Assembly: GCA_945901245.1 (NCBI GenBank)
Contig: CAMDKY010000012.1
Location: forward strand, 1 to 43,350
DNA: 43,350 bases
Reading direction: 5' to 3'
Origin: Polynucleobacter meluiroseus
GTDB taxonomy: Bacteria; Pseudomonadota; Gammaproteobacteria; Burkholderiales; Burkholderiaceae
The notes below the pieces were generated by a model, which had not been told where the DNA came from, did not search any database, and worked only from the letters and a program-made list of their open reading frames with translations. This document shows positions 23,793-32,365 of the stretch, piece after piece. A program made the translations under genes and the position numbers. The stretch's first letter is position 1, and the number at the start of each line of letters is the position of its first letter.

Positions 23793-24743
23793 ATGAAACT
23801 ATTTAAAATCCTTGCACTGACGCTCAGCCTAGGCTGCATGAGCGTGCAGGCGCAAAATCTATCTATTGCTACCGGCGGTACCGGCGGGGTTTATTACCCT
23901 ATGGGCGGTGGTTTGGCAGCGGTTTTGTCAAAGCACGTCTCTGGTATGTCAGCGACTGCAGAAGTCACTGGCGGTTCTGTCGATAATTTGAAATTAATTG
24001 GTACTGGTAAACCCTATGTTGGTTTCTCGATGGCCGATGCTGCAAAAGACGCCATCTCTGGTGAAGACAAATTTAAGGGCAAGCCAATTGATCTGCGCAC
24101 CTTATTAATTCTGTATCCAAATTTGATGCACGTTGCAACAGTGGAATCCAGTGGCATTAAAACCATGCAAGACCTCAAGGGCAAGCGCGTTAGCACTGGC
24201 TCCCCCGGCAGCGCGACCGAAGTAATGGCCTTCCGTCTCCTAGAAGCAGCTGGCATTGATCCCAATAAAGACGTGAAGCGCGAGCGTTTGAGCGTTGCTG
24301 AGTCTGTGAATGCCGTAAAAGATCGCAAGATCGATGCATTCTTTTGGGTTGGTGGTTTGCCAACGGCAGCGGTTACCGATTTAGCCAATAGCCCTGGCAT
24401 GAAAATTGTGATGGTGGATACGTCTGCTGAAGTTCCTGCCATGAATAAAAAGTATGGCAACCTGTACTTCCCATCGACCATCACAAAGCAAACCTATAGT
24501 GGCATGGCAAAAGACAATAGCGTTGCTGCCGTTGCCAATATTTTGGTTGTCAGCTCAGCCATGTCGGATGCCGAAGCCTACAAAATCGTCAAGGCTATTT
24601 TTGATAACCAATTGGAACTCGTTCGTTCGCATGCAGAGTACCGCAATGTGAAGCTCGAGAATCAAAAGGTAGGCTCAACACCGGTTGCATATCATCCAGG
24701 TGCCTTGAAGTACTTTAAAGAAAAAGGCATCAAGGTCAATTAA
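23793..24743 (+). CDS. TAXI-family TRAP solute-binding protein
   Basis: A 316 aa periplasmic binding protein with a signal peptide (to about residue 20, VQAQN) and the TAXI pattern IATGGTGGVYYPMGGGLAAVL followed by VTGGSVDNLKLIG. It traps a carboxylate for the membrane permease encoded next. TAXI substrates are poorly known. AGGAG is 9 bases before the ATG. The gene lies between the lyase and the fused permease, so its ligand is probably the growth substrate of the cluster. Confidence 0.92.
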   Translation: MKLFKILALTLSLGCMSVQAQNLSIATGGTGGVYYPMGGGLAAVLSKHVSGMSATAEVTGGSVDNLKLIGTGKPYVGFSMADAAKDAISGEDKFKGKPIDLRTLLILYPNLMHVATVESSGIKTMQDLKGKRVSTGSPGSATEVMAFRLLEAAGIDPNKDVKRERLSVAESVNAVKDRKIDAFFWVGGLPTAAVTDLANSPGMKIVMVDTSAEVPAMNKKYGNLYFPSTITKQTYSGMAKDNSVAAVANILVVSSAMSDAEAYKIVKAIFDNQLELVRSHAEYRNVKLENQKVGSTPVAYHPGALKYFKEKGIKVN

Positions 24744-24795
24744 TTGCCCAAAAGGCAATGGCGTTTGAATGCAAGACAGAAAACTAGGCAGGGAC

Positions 24796-26811
24796 ATGAC
24801 GCAAGCTGCAATTGATACAGCAACACAAGAAAAGTTAGACGCCTTCATTAAGCAGGAAGAGGGTGACTCCAATAACTACAAAGGCTTATTGGCTAAATTT
24901 ATAGTCTTGGTTGCTGTTGGCATGTCCTTGTTTCACTTGTATGCAGCCTATTACATCGTGCCAACCCACCAGTTACGGGTTGTGCACGTTGCTTTAGTAC
25001 TGTTTTTGGTTTTCCTGAGCTTTCCGATTTCAAATCGATTTAAAAATCGACTGATGTGGTGGGACATTATCTTTAGTCTCTTAGCGGTCTACATTTCGTA
25101 TTACATTCTCAGTGGCGGCGATGACTTCACCGATCGCAACACCGCCCCCGACCCCAAAGATGTTTACCTTGGTGTTGCCTTAATTCTCCTTATCTTGGAG
25201 AGTGTGCGCCGCACCAACGGCATGATTCTCGTCACGGTGACGGTGTGCTTCTTGCTGTATGCCCTATTTGGCAATTACCTACCAGCGCCCTGGACCCATA
25301 AGGGATATGACTTAGATCGCTTGGTTGGTTTCATGTACATGACTTTAGAGGGTATTTATGGAACCGCGGTAGATGTGTCGGCAACCCTCATTATTCTCTT
25401 CACTATTTTCGGTGCATTTTTGCAGTTCACTGGTGCCGGAAAGTTTTTTATTGATTTCTCATTTGCGGCAATGGGCGGTAAATCATCGGGCGTTGGCCGG
25501 ACGATCGTACTGTCATCCTTCCTGCTGGGCGGCCCCTCGGGTTCTGGTGTGGCCACCACCGTAACGGTTGGCTCTGTAGCAGCGCCCATGCTAGATAAGG
25601 TGGGTTACGAAAAAAATGCTGCAGGCGGCTTACTGGCGGCGGGCGGATTGGGTGCAATTATTTCCCCTCCGGTACTCGGCGCTGCAGCCTTCCTGATTGC
25701 CGACTTTTTAAAGATTTCCTACCTTGATGTATTGCTGATGGCGTGCATCCCGACCATTTTGTTTTACCTTGGCCTATTTGTCATGGTTGAGATTGATGTC
25801 CGCAAATACAAAATGAAGAGCATCCATTTTGAAACCGCGGAGAGTGCTTGGCAGCTAACTAAGAAGTATTGGTTTCATTTCTTCTCCTTGATTTCCATTG
25901 TGGCGTTCATGTTGATGGGCTTTTCTCCCGTCATGTCGGTATTTGCCGCGACCGTCGTGTCTGCCCTGACAAGCATGCTGCGCGAAGATACCGCCATCAT
26001 TCCGTATGCTTGGTTCAAAGGAAAGATGCCAATCCTGTCAGGCTTGTATAACTCCAACCTTACGAAATCCTTAGCTGCGGGCTCAACCGGTGTCATTGCA
26101 ATTGCAGTTACCTGCGCAGGTGCCGGCCTCATCGTGGGCACCGTAACCCTTACAGGCCTTGGCCTGAAATTCAGTTCGATTGTGATTCAGTACGCCGATG
26201 GCTCTTTGCTGCTCACCGCCATCTTTACTGCGCTGGTTGTCTGGGTTGTTGGTCTCGCCGTCCCCGTAACCGCCTCCTATATTATTTGCGCCGTTATCGC
26301 AGCGCCAGCCCTCATCAATTTGGGCGTACCTGCTTTTGCTGCACATATGTTTATCTTCTATTACGCGGTCCTTTCTGAGGTGTCGCCTCCGACTGCCCTC
26401 TCGCCGTTTGCTGCTGCGGCAATTTGTAAGGGCGATCCTTACAAGACAACCTTACAGGCTTGGAAATACGTAGCGCCAGCCATTTTGGTCCCATTCATGT
26501 TTGTGCTGGATAAATCCGGTGTCAGCCTTTTATTGATGGGATCGACGACTGCGTTAGCGGAAGCGAATTGGGGTGAAATATCCTGGATCACCTTCACCGC
26601 CATTGCCGGAATCATTTGCCTTGCTGGCGGTTTGCAGGGCTGGTTTATTGAAAAAACCAATCCCATCGAACGAATCGTCATGATTGCTTCCGGCGTTGCG
26701 CTTGCTTACCCTTCCAATGAAGCTGACATTGGTGGCTTCATTGGCTTTGGCTTGGTTCTGCTCTCCCAAATCATTCGCAATCGGCGTCATCGGCCGCCGG
26801 CACTTGCTTAG
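24796..26811 (+). CDS. TRAP transporter permease, DctQM fused
   Basis: A 671 aa permease in which the small (DctQ) and large (DctM) subunits are one chain, the normal form for TAXI systems. The first about 170 residues hold four membrane segments, then a long hydrophobic DctM part with GGKSSGVGRTIVLSSFLLGGPSGSGVATTVTVGS and SEVSPPTALSPFAAAAICKGDP, both typical of DctM. It uses a sodium or proton gradient, not ATP. I start at ATG 24796; an earlier ATG at 24769 would add nine residues. The following terminator at 26848-26874 ends the operon. Confidence 0.92.
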   Translation: MTQAAIDTATQEKLDAFIKQEEGDSNNYKGLLAKFIVLVAVGMSLFHLYAAYYIVPTHQLRVVHVALVLFLVFLSFPISNRFKNRLMWWDIIFSLLAVYISYYILSGGDDFTDRNTAPDPKDVYLGVALILLILESVRRTNGMILVTVTVCFLLYALFGNYLPAPWTHKGYDLDRLVGFMYMTLEGIYGTAVDVSATLIILFTIFGAFLQFTGAGKFFIDFSFAAMGGKSSGVGRTIVLSSFLLGGPSGSGVATTVTVGSVAAPMLDKVGYEKNAAGGLLAAGGLGAIISPPVLGAAAFLIADFLKISYLDVLLMACIPTILFYLGLFVMVEIDVRKYKMKSIHFETAESAWQLTKKYWFHFFSLISIVAFMLMGFSPVMSVFAATVVSALTSMLREDTAIIPYAWFKGKMPILSGLYNSNLTKSLAAGSTGVIAIAVTCAGAGLIVGTVTLTGLGLKFSSIVIQYADGSLLLTAIFTALVVWVVGLAVPVTASYIICAVIAAPALINLGVPAFAAHMFIFYYAVLSEVSPPTALSPFAAAAICKGDPYKTTLQAWKYVAPAILVPFMFVLDKSGVSLLLMGSTTALAEANWGEISWITFTAIAGIICLAGGLQGWFIEKTNPIERIVMIASGVALAYPSNEADIGGFIGFGLVLLSQIIRNRRHRPPALA

Positions 26812-26847
26812 GGTAAATTCCTTTTAGTCTTTTGTGTTCTGATCAAC

Positions 26848-26874
26848 ATAATGCCCGCTTTGTGCGGGCATTAT
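26848..26874. terminator. Bidirectional terminator between convergent genes
   Basis: ATAATGCCCGC (26848-26858) and GCGGGCATTAT (26864-26874) form a perfect 11-base stem with a 5-base loop. It lies between the TRAP permease and the convergent enolase-superfamily gene and would end both transcripts. Confidence 0.85.
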
Positions 26875-26912
26875 TCTTTAGTGCTTGATAGAAGCACTGC
26901 TTGCTAGTTGGC

Positions 26913-28049
26913 TTACTTCGTGATCTTGGTCCAAGCCGACTTGCCAGCATATTTCTTGATGGCTGACTCATCAAACTCAAAACCCAATCCGGGGGTTTTA
27001 TGCAAAATCAAATCGCCATTTTTGAAGGTCAACTGCTTATTGATTAAGTTACGGAAATTGAGAACCTGATCATCCAAGAAAAACTCCACAAAACGGGCAT
27101 TGGGCGTTGCTGCAACCAGCGGTGCATGCAAGTCATGCATCCAGTGCGGGCACACTGTCACGCCCTTGCAGTCCGCATACGCCGATATACGACGCCACTC
27201 AGTAATACCGCCACACACTGCAGCATCCGATTGCAGTATCGACGCGCCGCCAGCTTCAATCAGTTCCCGGAAACGCCACCGGCCCGCCTCCATCTCGCCC
27301 GTCGCTACATTGATGGTGGTTCGCTGTGCTAGTGCCGCATGCAGATCAATCGCATCGGGTGAAAATGGTTCTTCAATCCAATAAGGGTTGTAGTCTTCAA
27401 AACGGCGGATGTACTCCATGGCGGTGGGTAGATCGCGCCAGGCGTTGTTTGCATCGAGTGTTAATAAAACGTCCTCTCCTACTGCAATGCGCGCTGCCCT
27501 CACACGCTCTTCCTCTTCTCGTGGTGACAGGCGACCCACTTTCATTTTGACCGCCTTAAAGCCTTGTTTGACGTAGGACTCCATCTCTTTGCCAAGCTTG
27601 GCGGGGGTTTTGCCCTCAAGGTAGTAGCCGCCGCTGGCGTAGGCTGGTACCCGGTCCTCCACTACCGATCCCAAATACTGGTGGAGCGGCAGACCGGCAG
27701 AGCGTGCATTGAGGTCCCATAAGGCTGTATCCAAAATAGAGATGGCGCGCATCACCGCACCTGCACGGCCCTGCAGAATGGATTCGTTGTACATCTCCAT
27801 CCACAAGCCCTCGGAGCGATGGCTATTTTGCCCAATCAATTTCTTAGCAAGGAGTTGCTCAACCGCAATTTTGGCGATGTCACCGCCAGCACTGCCCACA
27901 TAACAAAAGCCAATGCCCTCAATGCCCTCTTGACTCCGTACTTTGACGATGCAATAGTGCCGCTCGGAAACCGTACGCGTAGAAAAAGAGGTGACCTTAT
28001 CTAAGGGAACGCTGACGGCAGCGACCTGAATGGATTCAATGATGGGCAT
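26913..28049 (-). CDS. Enolase-superfamily sugar-acid dehydratase (MR/MLE)
   Basis: A 378 aa mandelate racemase/muconate lactonizing enzyme family member. Metal ligands are likely D199 (LDANNAW), E226 (IEEPF) and E252 (ATGEMEAGR). K168 and K170 in AVKMKV form the K-x-K base motif, and CPHWMHDLHAP near 300 supplies the C-terminal His base. These features fit acid-sugar dehydratases rather than lactonizing enzymes. The substrate cannot be named. It faces the TRAP operon across a terminator. An inverted repeat (28073-28088) lies 24 bases before its start. Confidence 0.85.
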   Translation of the reverse strand: MPIIESIQVAAVSVPLDKVTSFSTRTVSERHYCIVKVRSQEGIEGIGFCYVGSAGGDIAKIAVEQLLAKKLIGQNSHRSEGLWMEMYNESILQGRAGAVMRAISILDTALWDLNARSAGLPLHQYLGSVVEDRVPAYASGGYYLEGKTPAKLGKEMESYVKQGFKAVKMKVGRLSPREEEERVRAARIAVGEDVLLTLDANNAWRDLPTAMEYIRRFEDYNPYWIEEPFSPDAIDLHAALAQRTTINVATGEMEAGRWRFRELIEAGGASILQSDAAVCGGITEWRRISAYADCKGVTVCPHWMHDLHAPLVAATPNARFVEFFLDDQVLNFRNLINKQLTFKNGDLILHKTPGLGFEFDESAIKKYAGKSAWTKITK

Positions 28050-28072
28050 AGCGATTCCTAGTCAAAGAAAAA

Positions 28073-28088
28073 GATTGTAGACACAATC
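28073..28088. promoter_or_regulatory. Inverted repeat upstream of enolase-family gene
   Basis: GATTGT (28073-28078) and ACAATC (28083-28088) form a perfect 6-base repeat with a 4-base spacer (AGAC), just before the start of the enolase-superfamily gene on the minus strand. It resembles the short TTGT...ACAA operators of GntR-FCD type regulators, which often control sugar-acid genes. No such regulator is encoded in the window. Confidence 0.35.
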
Positions 28089-28183
28089 AGTCAGGCTTAA
28101 TTTGACTTTACGCAAACAGCCAACTATGTTGCACTGCAAAATCATAATCTGACACTGGCTCCACAATATTAGATAATTGGGGA

Positions 28184-29611
28184 GTGAATTGGTTTTTGAT
28201 CTCCCGTCTGCTCTCGTTGAAAGCCTGGGGCATCCCTTTATCGGTGATGCTTGCCTTGGGCGGTTATGGTGGTGTGCCATCGACCCTCTCTGAAGCCAAG
28301 GCCCAAACCACGCCTGCTCGTACCAAGGTGGTGATTCAAAGCGGTAAAAAACAAACTGGAATTAAAGCGCCGCGCGCCCAAAGTCAATCGCTCACCCCAA
28401 AAAAATCCAGCTTAGTTGATACCAGCAAAGACGGCGCATCTGTTTTAGGGTCGGATGGCAATCTGGATTTTCGGGTGGAACGCGGTTGCATTAAAACCGA
28501 TACCTTAGACGGCAATTTGCCTGCGCGTTTAGGAATCAATGATCCGGCTTTTTTTGAATTCTTTCAAAACCAAACCCGCGGCTTTTTTTCTCAATTGCGC
28601 GGCAGCTGCATCCCCTATGCGATTGCATTCGGAAAACGCAATCGCTTTGACTCCCTGAGCATTATGAATGGACCAATCCGCGATGCCCGCACCCAAATCA
28701 TTACATTCACCCCCTCTGCGTTTGATGGTTTTTTGATTCAGGAGGATCGCCTGCAATCCCAATCGCCCAACCTGGTTGAGGTTGAGCTGCCTCTATCGGA
28801 TGTGCTGTATGACGCTCGGAAAGTGGGCGATGTACTGCCTGTTGAGCTGGTCTGGGAATTGAACTCGATTGTGAAACAGCTCTACCCCGAAGATGGTCCA
28901 GCCAATTCAATTAATGCAAATCAGGTTCGCCTGATTGTCGACTTTGGTGATCGCGATCGCTGGGCGCAAATTTGGGCGGTCGAAATTATTGACTCCCTTA
29001 GTCAAGATGTTTTAGCAAGCGCATTTTGGGTTGATCGCAACGACATACCCGGTGGATTTTTTACCGCCTCAGGGGAATCGATTGAGCGCTCCTTCTGGAC
29101 GAATCCACTCAGCTATCGCCGTATCTCGCGCGGCGTTGGCAGCGTGCGGGCCGGCCGCACGAAGGCGCCTGCTAAACAGGCAGGTCAGACGCCGGTCACC
29201 GTACAGCGCTGGCGTACCCACATGGGAATCGACTATGCTGCCCCAAAGGGAACACCTGTATTCAGCGTTGCCAATGGCAAAATTGCCTACCTTGGTTACA
29301 ACGGCGCCTTTGGTAACCTCATCATTGTTGAGCACCCAGGAAATTACCGTACCTACTATGCCCATTTAAGTAACTACAACGTCGAACTCAGTGTAGGCAG
29401 CGAGGTACGTCGCGGTTTTGAAATCGGCTACGTAGGCTCCACCGGTCGATCGAGCGGACCGCATTTGCATTACGAACTGCGCCGGGATGGCGCTTATATT
29501 GATCCTTACAGCCAGTCGATGCAACTCGATTTGTGGTCGATGCGCGATGCCGATAGCGGTCAGCTTACGCGCCAACTGCTGCTGCTAGGCAGCCTACCCA
29601 ATAATGAGTGA
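28184..29611 (+). CDS. M23-family zinc metallopeptidase
   Basis: A 475 aa cell-wall peptidase. The C-terminal LytM domain (about residues 340-455) has all expected ligands: H346 and D350 (HMGID), H394 (YYAHLS) and H427/H429 (GPHLHYELR), so it should be active on peptidoglycan cross-links. The N-terminus is a signal or anchor ending near AKAQ (residue 41); the middle (about 100-310) is a novel-looking domain with two cysteines (C102, C142). Starts at GTG 28184 with GGGG close upstream; a later ATG at residue 22 is possible. It is 13 bases before ccmA. Confidence 0.88.
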   Translation: MNWFLISRLLSLKAWGIPLSVMLALGGYGGVPSTLSEAKAQTTPARTKVVIQSGKKQTGIKAPRAQSQSLTPKKSSLVDTSKDGASVLGSDGNLDFRVERGCIKTDTLDGNLPARLGINDPAFFEFFQNQTRGFFSQLRGSCIPYAIAFGKRNRFDSLSIMNGPIRDARTQIITFTPSAFDGFLIQEDRLQSQSPNLVEVELPLSDVLYDARKVGDVLPVELVWELNSIVKQLYPEDGPANSINANQVRLIVDFGDRDRWAQIWAVEIIDSLSQDVLASAFWVDRNDIPGGFFTASGESIERSFWTNPLSYRRISRGVGSVRAGRTKAPAKQAGQTPVTVQRWRTHMGIDYAAPKGTPVFSVANGKIAYLGYNGAFGNLIIVEHPGNYRTYYAHLSNYNVELSVGSEVRRGFEIGYVGSTGRSSGPHLHYELRRDGAYIDPYSQSMQLDLWSMRDADSGQLTRQLLLLGSLPNNE

Positions 29612-29624
29612 TACTGCTTAAGCC

Positions 29625-30254
29625 ATGATGAGTTCGACCTTGCACCTTCAAAACCTAGCGTGCACACGTGGCGGTAAAGTGCTGTTCTCGGACCTATCGG
29701 TCCTGCTTGAGCCAGGCCAGCTCTTGCGGATTACCGGCAGTAACGGTGCCGGAAAATCCAGCTTATTGCGTATGTTGTGCGGTTTATTGATGCCGTCGAC
29801 AGGAAGCATTCATTGGCAGGGTGAGCCGATCAATGCCGATCGCGATTTTTTTCATACCCAACTGATTTACCTCGGCCATACCCCAGCCCTTAAAGGTGAT
29901 CTCAGCGCCGCAGAAAATATCATGGCAGCTGGCAATCTCAGCGGCGATGCGATTACCAGTAGCATGGCCCGCGATGCTTTGATTGCCTCTGGGCTCGGCC
30001 ACTTGGCAAGCAGATTAGCCCGGACGTTTTCACAAGGGCAAAAGCAACGCGTTGCCTTAGCACGCCTGCAGCTCGCTCAGCACAAACCGTTGTGGTTACT
30101 CGATGAGCCATTTAATGCACTCGACCAAGCAGCCAACGAGGCGCTACAAGCATTAATTCAGGGGCATTTAGTGCGGGGTGGAATCGTTGCCCTCAGCAGC
30201 CATCAAGCAGTGGCCCTTGACGATATTGACCGGGTTGTGCGAGTTAATCTATGA
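29625..30254 (+). CDS. ccmA: Heme exporter ATPase CcmA
   Basis: CcmA is the ATPase of the CcmABCD complex that releases holo-CcmE for heme delivery to cytochromes c. The 209 aa protein has Walker A GSNGAGKSS (38-46), signature FSQGQKQRVALARL and Walker B LWLLDEPFNALD. It is the first gene of the ccm cluster and overlaps ccmB by four bases (ATGA). An ATG one codon later is an equal start. The small size is normal for CcmA. Confidence 0.95.
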   Translation: MMSSTLHLQNLACTRGGKVLFSDLSVLLEPGQLLRITGSNGAGKSSLLRMLCGLLMPSTGSIHWQGEPINADRDFFHTQLIYLGHTPALKGDLSAAENIMAAGNLSGDAITSSMARDALIASGLGHLASRLARTFSQGQKQRVALARLQLAQHKPLWLLDEPFNALDQAANEALQALIQGHLVRGGIVALSSHQAVALDDIDRVVRVNL

Positions 30255-30937
30255 ATGCATCCCCTTCCATTCCGAAAGTAATGCTGGCGATTGTGCGGCG
30301 CGATCTGAGTTTGGCGCTGCGTCGCAAAAACGATAGTCTATCGGCATTATTTTTCTTTATCGTGGTCGCGAGTTTATTTCCCTTGGGCATTGGACCAGAG
30401 CCAACCCTTCTGGCCATCATCGCACCCGGGATGGTGTGGATTGCTGCCTTGTTAGCGGCGATGCTTTCTTTGGGGCGCTTGTTTGCGGATGACTTTCAAG
30501 ATGGCACGCTTGATCAATTGGTCTTAACTGCTATTCCCCTGCCGCTGGCGGTACTCTCCAAAACCACGGCGCATTGGATTAGCTCTGGTTTGATACTGAC
30601 GATTGCCTCGCCCATCTTGGCGATCCAATTTAATTTAGACAGCCAGAGTATGGTTATTTTGGTTCTTACTCTTTTAATTGGAACGCCATTGCTTAGCTTA
30701 ATTGGCTCGATCGGCGCAGCCTTAACCTTAGCTACGCGCGGCGGGGGCATGCTTTTGTCCTTGCTGGTTTTGCCGCTGGTGATTCCGGTACTCATTTTTG
30801 GCGCTGGCGCTGTGGATGCGCACCAGGCAGGGCTGCCAATTGACGGTCATTTTTACCTCTTGGGGGCCATGTTGGCGATAGCCCTATTTTTTGCCCCTAT
30901 TGCTACAGCAGCTAGCCTACGAATTGCGGTGGAATAA
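30251..30937 (+). CDS. ccmB: Heme exporter permease CcmB
   Basis: CcmB is the membrane partner of CcmA. The 228 aa protein starts with the usual basic cytoplasmic end (IVRRDLSLALRRKND) and has about six membrane segments; FADDFQDGTLDQLVLTAIPLPLAVLSKTTAHW is the family signature in the first loop. Length is typical. It overlaps ccmA at its start and is followed after 67 bases by ccmC. Confidence 0.95.
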   Translation: MNASPSIPKVMLAIVRRDLSLALRRKNDSLSALFFFIVVASLFPLGIGPEPTLLAIIAPGMVWIAALLAAMLSLGRLFADDFQDGTLDQLVLTAIPLPLAVLSKTTAHWISSGLILTIASPILAIQFNLDSQSMVILVLTLLIGTPLLSLIGSIGAALTLATRGGGMLLSLLVLPLVIPVLIFGAGAVDAHQAGLPIDGHFYLLGAMLAIALFFAPIATAASLRIAVE

Positions 30938-31004
30938 GCCCGCTAAGCTAAAATCAGGCACACTAATGCAAGTACTCGTTACTCCAACTTAAAGATCCTT
31001 TATT

Positions 31005-31745
31005 GTGTTTTCTTCTGGTATCAATTGGTTTAAATACGCTGCGCCACAACGCTTTTACGCGTTATCCGGCAAGCTCATTCCGTATTGTTTCGCGGTTGCG
31101 TTAATCGCCGCACTGATTGGCTTAACCATCGGACTTTTAATTGCGCCCAGCGACCATCAACAGGGCGAATCGTATCGAATTATTTTCATTCACGTACCTG
31201 CGGCTTGGATGTCAATGATTATCTATTTAGCAGTGGCCTTTTGGGCTGCCATTGGGCTGATTTTTAATGCACGTTTAGCTAGTATGTTGGCTCTGGCTTT
31301 AGCACCAACCGGGGCTCTAATGACTTTTCTTGCGCTGTGGACTGGCGCCTTGTGGGGCAAGCCAACGTGGGGCACCTATTGGGTTTGGGATGCACGCCTC
31401 ACTTCTGAATTGATCTTGCTGTTCTTGTACCTCGGTTTTTTATCGCTACATGCATCGATTGAAGATACGCGCAAGGCCGACCGTAGCGCTGCTATTTTAG
31501 CCATCGTAGGCGTCGTCAATATTCCGATCATTTATTTTTCAGTGAAGTGGTGGAATACCCTGCACCAAGGCGCCTCGGTGAGCCTCACCAAGGCCCCAAC
31601 CATGGCAACGCAAATGCTAACCGGCATGCTCATCATGACGGTGGCGTTTTGGGCCTACTCATTTGCCATGAGCTTTTACCGCTGCCGCACCCTCATATTA
31701 GAGCGGGAACGCCACACCGCATGGGCCCAAGAGTCAGCGAAATGA
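31005..31745 (+). CDS. ccmC: Heme-handling protein CcmC
   Basis: CcmC loads heme onto CcmE. The 246 aa protein has six membrane segments and the tryptophan-rich periplasmic WGTYWVWDARLTSELIL (from residue 122). Heme-ligand histidines are expected at H63 (IFIHVPAAW) and in NTLHQGASV. The start is GTG at 31005, with only a weak AAAG ribosome binding site. It overlaps ccmD by four bases. Confidence 0.94.
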   Translation: MFSSGINWFKYAAPQRFYALSGKLIPYCFAVALIAALIGLTIGLLIAPSDHQQGESYRIIFIHVPAAWMSMIIYLAVAFWAAIGLIFNARLASMLALALAPTGALMTFLALWTGALWGKPTWGTYWVWDARLTSELILLFLYLGFLSLHASIEDTRKADRSAAILAIVGVVNIPIIYFSVKWWNTLHQGASVSLTKAPTMATQMLTGMLIMTVAFWAYSFAMSFYRCRTLILERERHTAWAQESAK

Positions 31746-31921
31746 TCTACTGGAATAGCCTTAGCGATTTCCTGCAAATGGGGGGGCATGGCCCCTTCGT
31801 ATGGGGCTCTTTTGCGGTAACTGCCCTCGTTTTTGTCATTGAAATCATTCAGATCCGCCGGCAACACCGCCTGACCGCCGCGAGCGTTCGGGACGAGTCG
31901 TACGCCACTGAAAAAAATTAG
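31742..31921 (+). CDS. ccmD: Small heme exporter subunit CcmD
   Basis: A 59 aa protein with one membrane segment (about residues 19-37) and a basic cytoplasmic tail (IQIRRQHRL). The short N-terminus with LSDFLQMGGHGPFVWGSF is the CcmD pattern. CcmD keeps CcmABC together and helps release of holo-CcmE. It starts in the ccmC stop (ATGA) and is followed by ccmE after 15 bases. Confidence 0.92.
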   Translation: MIYWNSLSDFLQMGGHGPFVWGSFAVTALVFVIEIIQIRRQHRLTAASVRDESYATEKN

Positions 31922-31936
31922 GCAAAATAAGGGCTT

Positions 31937-32365
31937 ATGAAACTCCGCACAAAACGCGGTCTTGCGATCATGGGTGGCTTAGCTTGCGTAGGGTTTGCCA
32001 CTTACATGGTCTTTCAGACCTTCCAAAGCAATTTGGTTTTCTTCTACAGCCCGAGCCAGATCATGGCTAATGAGGCGCCCAAAGACCGTACCTTTCGGGT
32101 AGGCGGCCTCGTAGAAGAAAACTCCATCAAGCGGGATCCGGGTGGCCTGAAAGTGAATTTTGTTGTTACTGACTTAGCCCACCGCATCGAAGTCAGCTAC
32201 GAGGGCTTATTGCCCGATCTCTTTAAAGAAGGCAAGGGCGTCGTGGCCGAAGGACGCCTCAATAGCGCCGGCTCCTTTACGGCCAGTCAGGTATTGGCCA
32301 AGCACGATGAAAATTATATGCCGCCAGAAGCAGCAGATGCACTAGCTAAAGCGAAAAAACCATGA
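31937..32365 (+). CDS. ccmE: Heme chaperone CcmE
   Basis: CcmE carries heme by a covalent bond to His on the periplasmic side. The 142 aa protein has an N-terminal membrane anchor (about residues 9-27), an OB-fold barrel and the heme-binding HDENY with H123 and Y127 in VLAKHDENYMPPE. AAGGG lies before the ATG, and the stop overlaps the ccmF start by four bases. Confidence 0.95.
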   Translation: MKLRTKRGLAIMGGLACVGFATYMVFQTFQSNLVFFYSPSQIMANEAPKDRTFRVGGLVEENSIKRDPGGLKVNFVVTDLAHRIEVSYEGLLPDLFKEGKGVVAEGRLNSAGSFTASQVLAKHDENYMPPEAADALAKAKKP

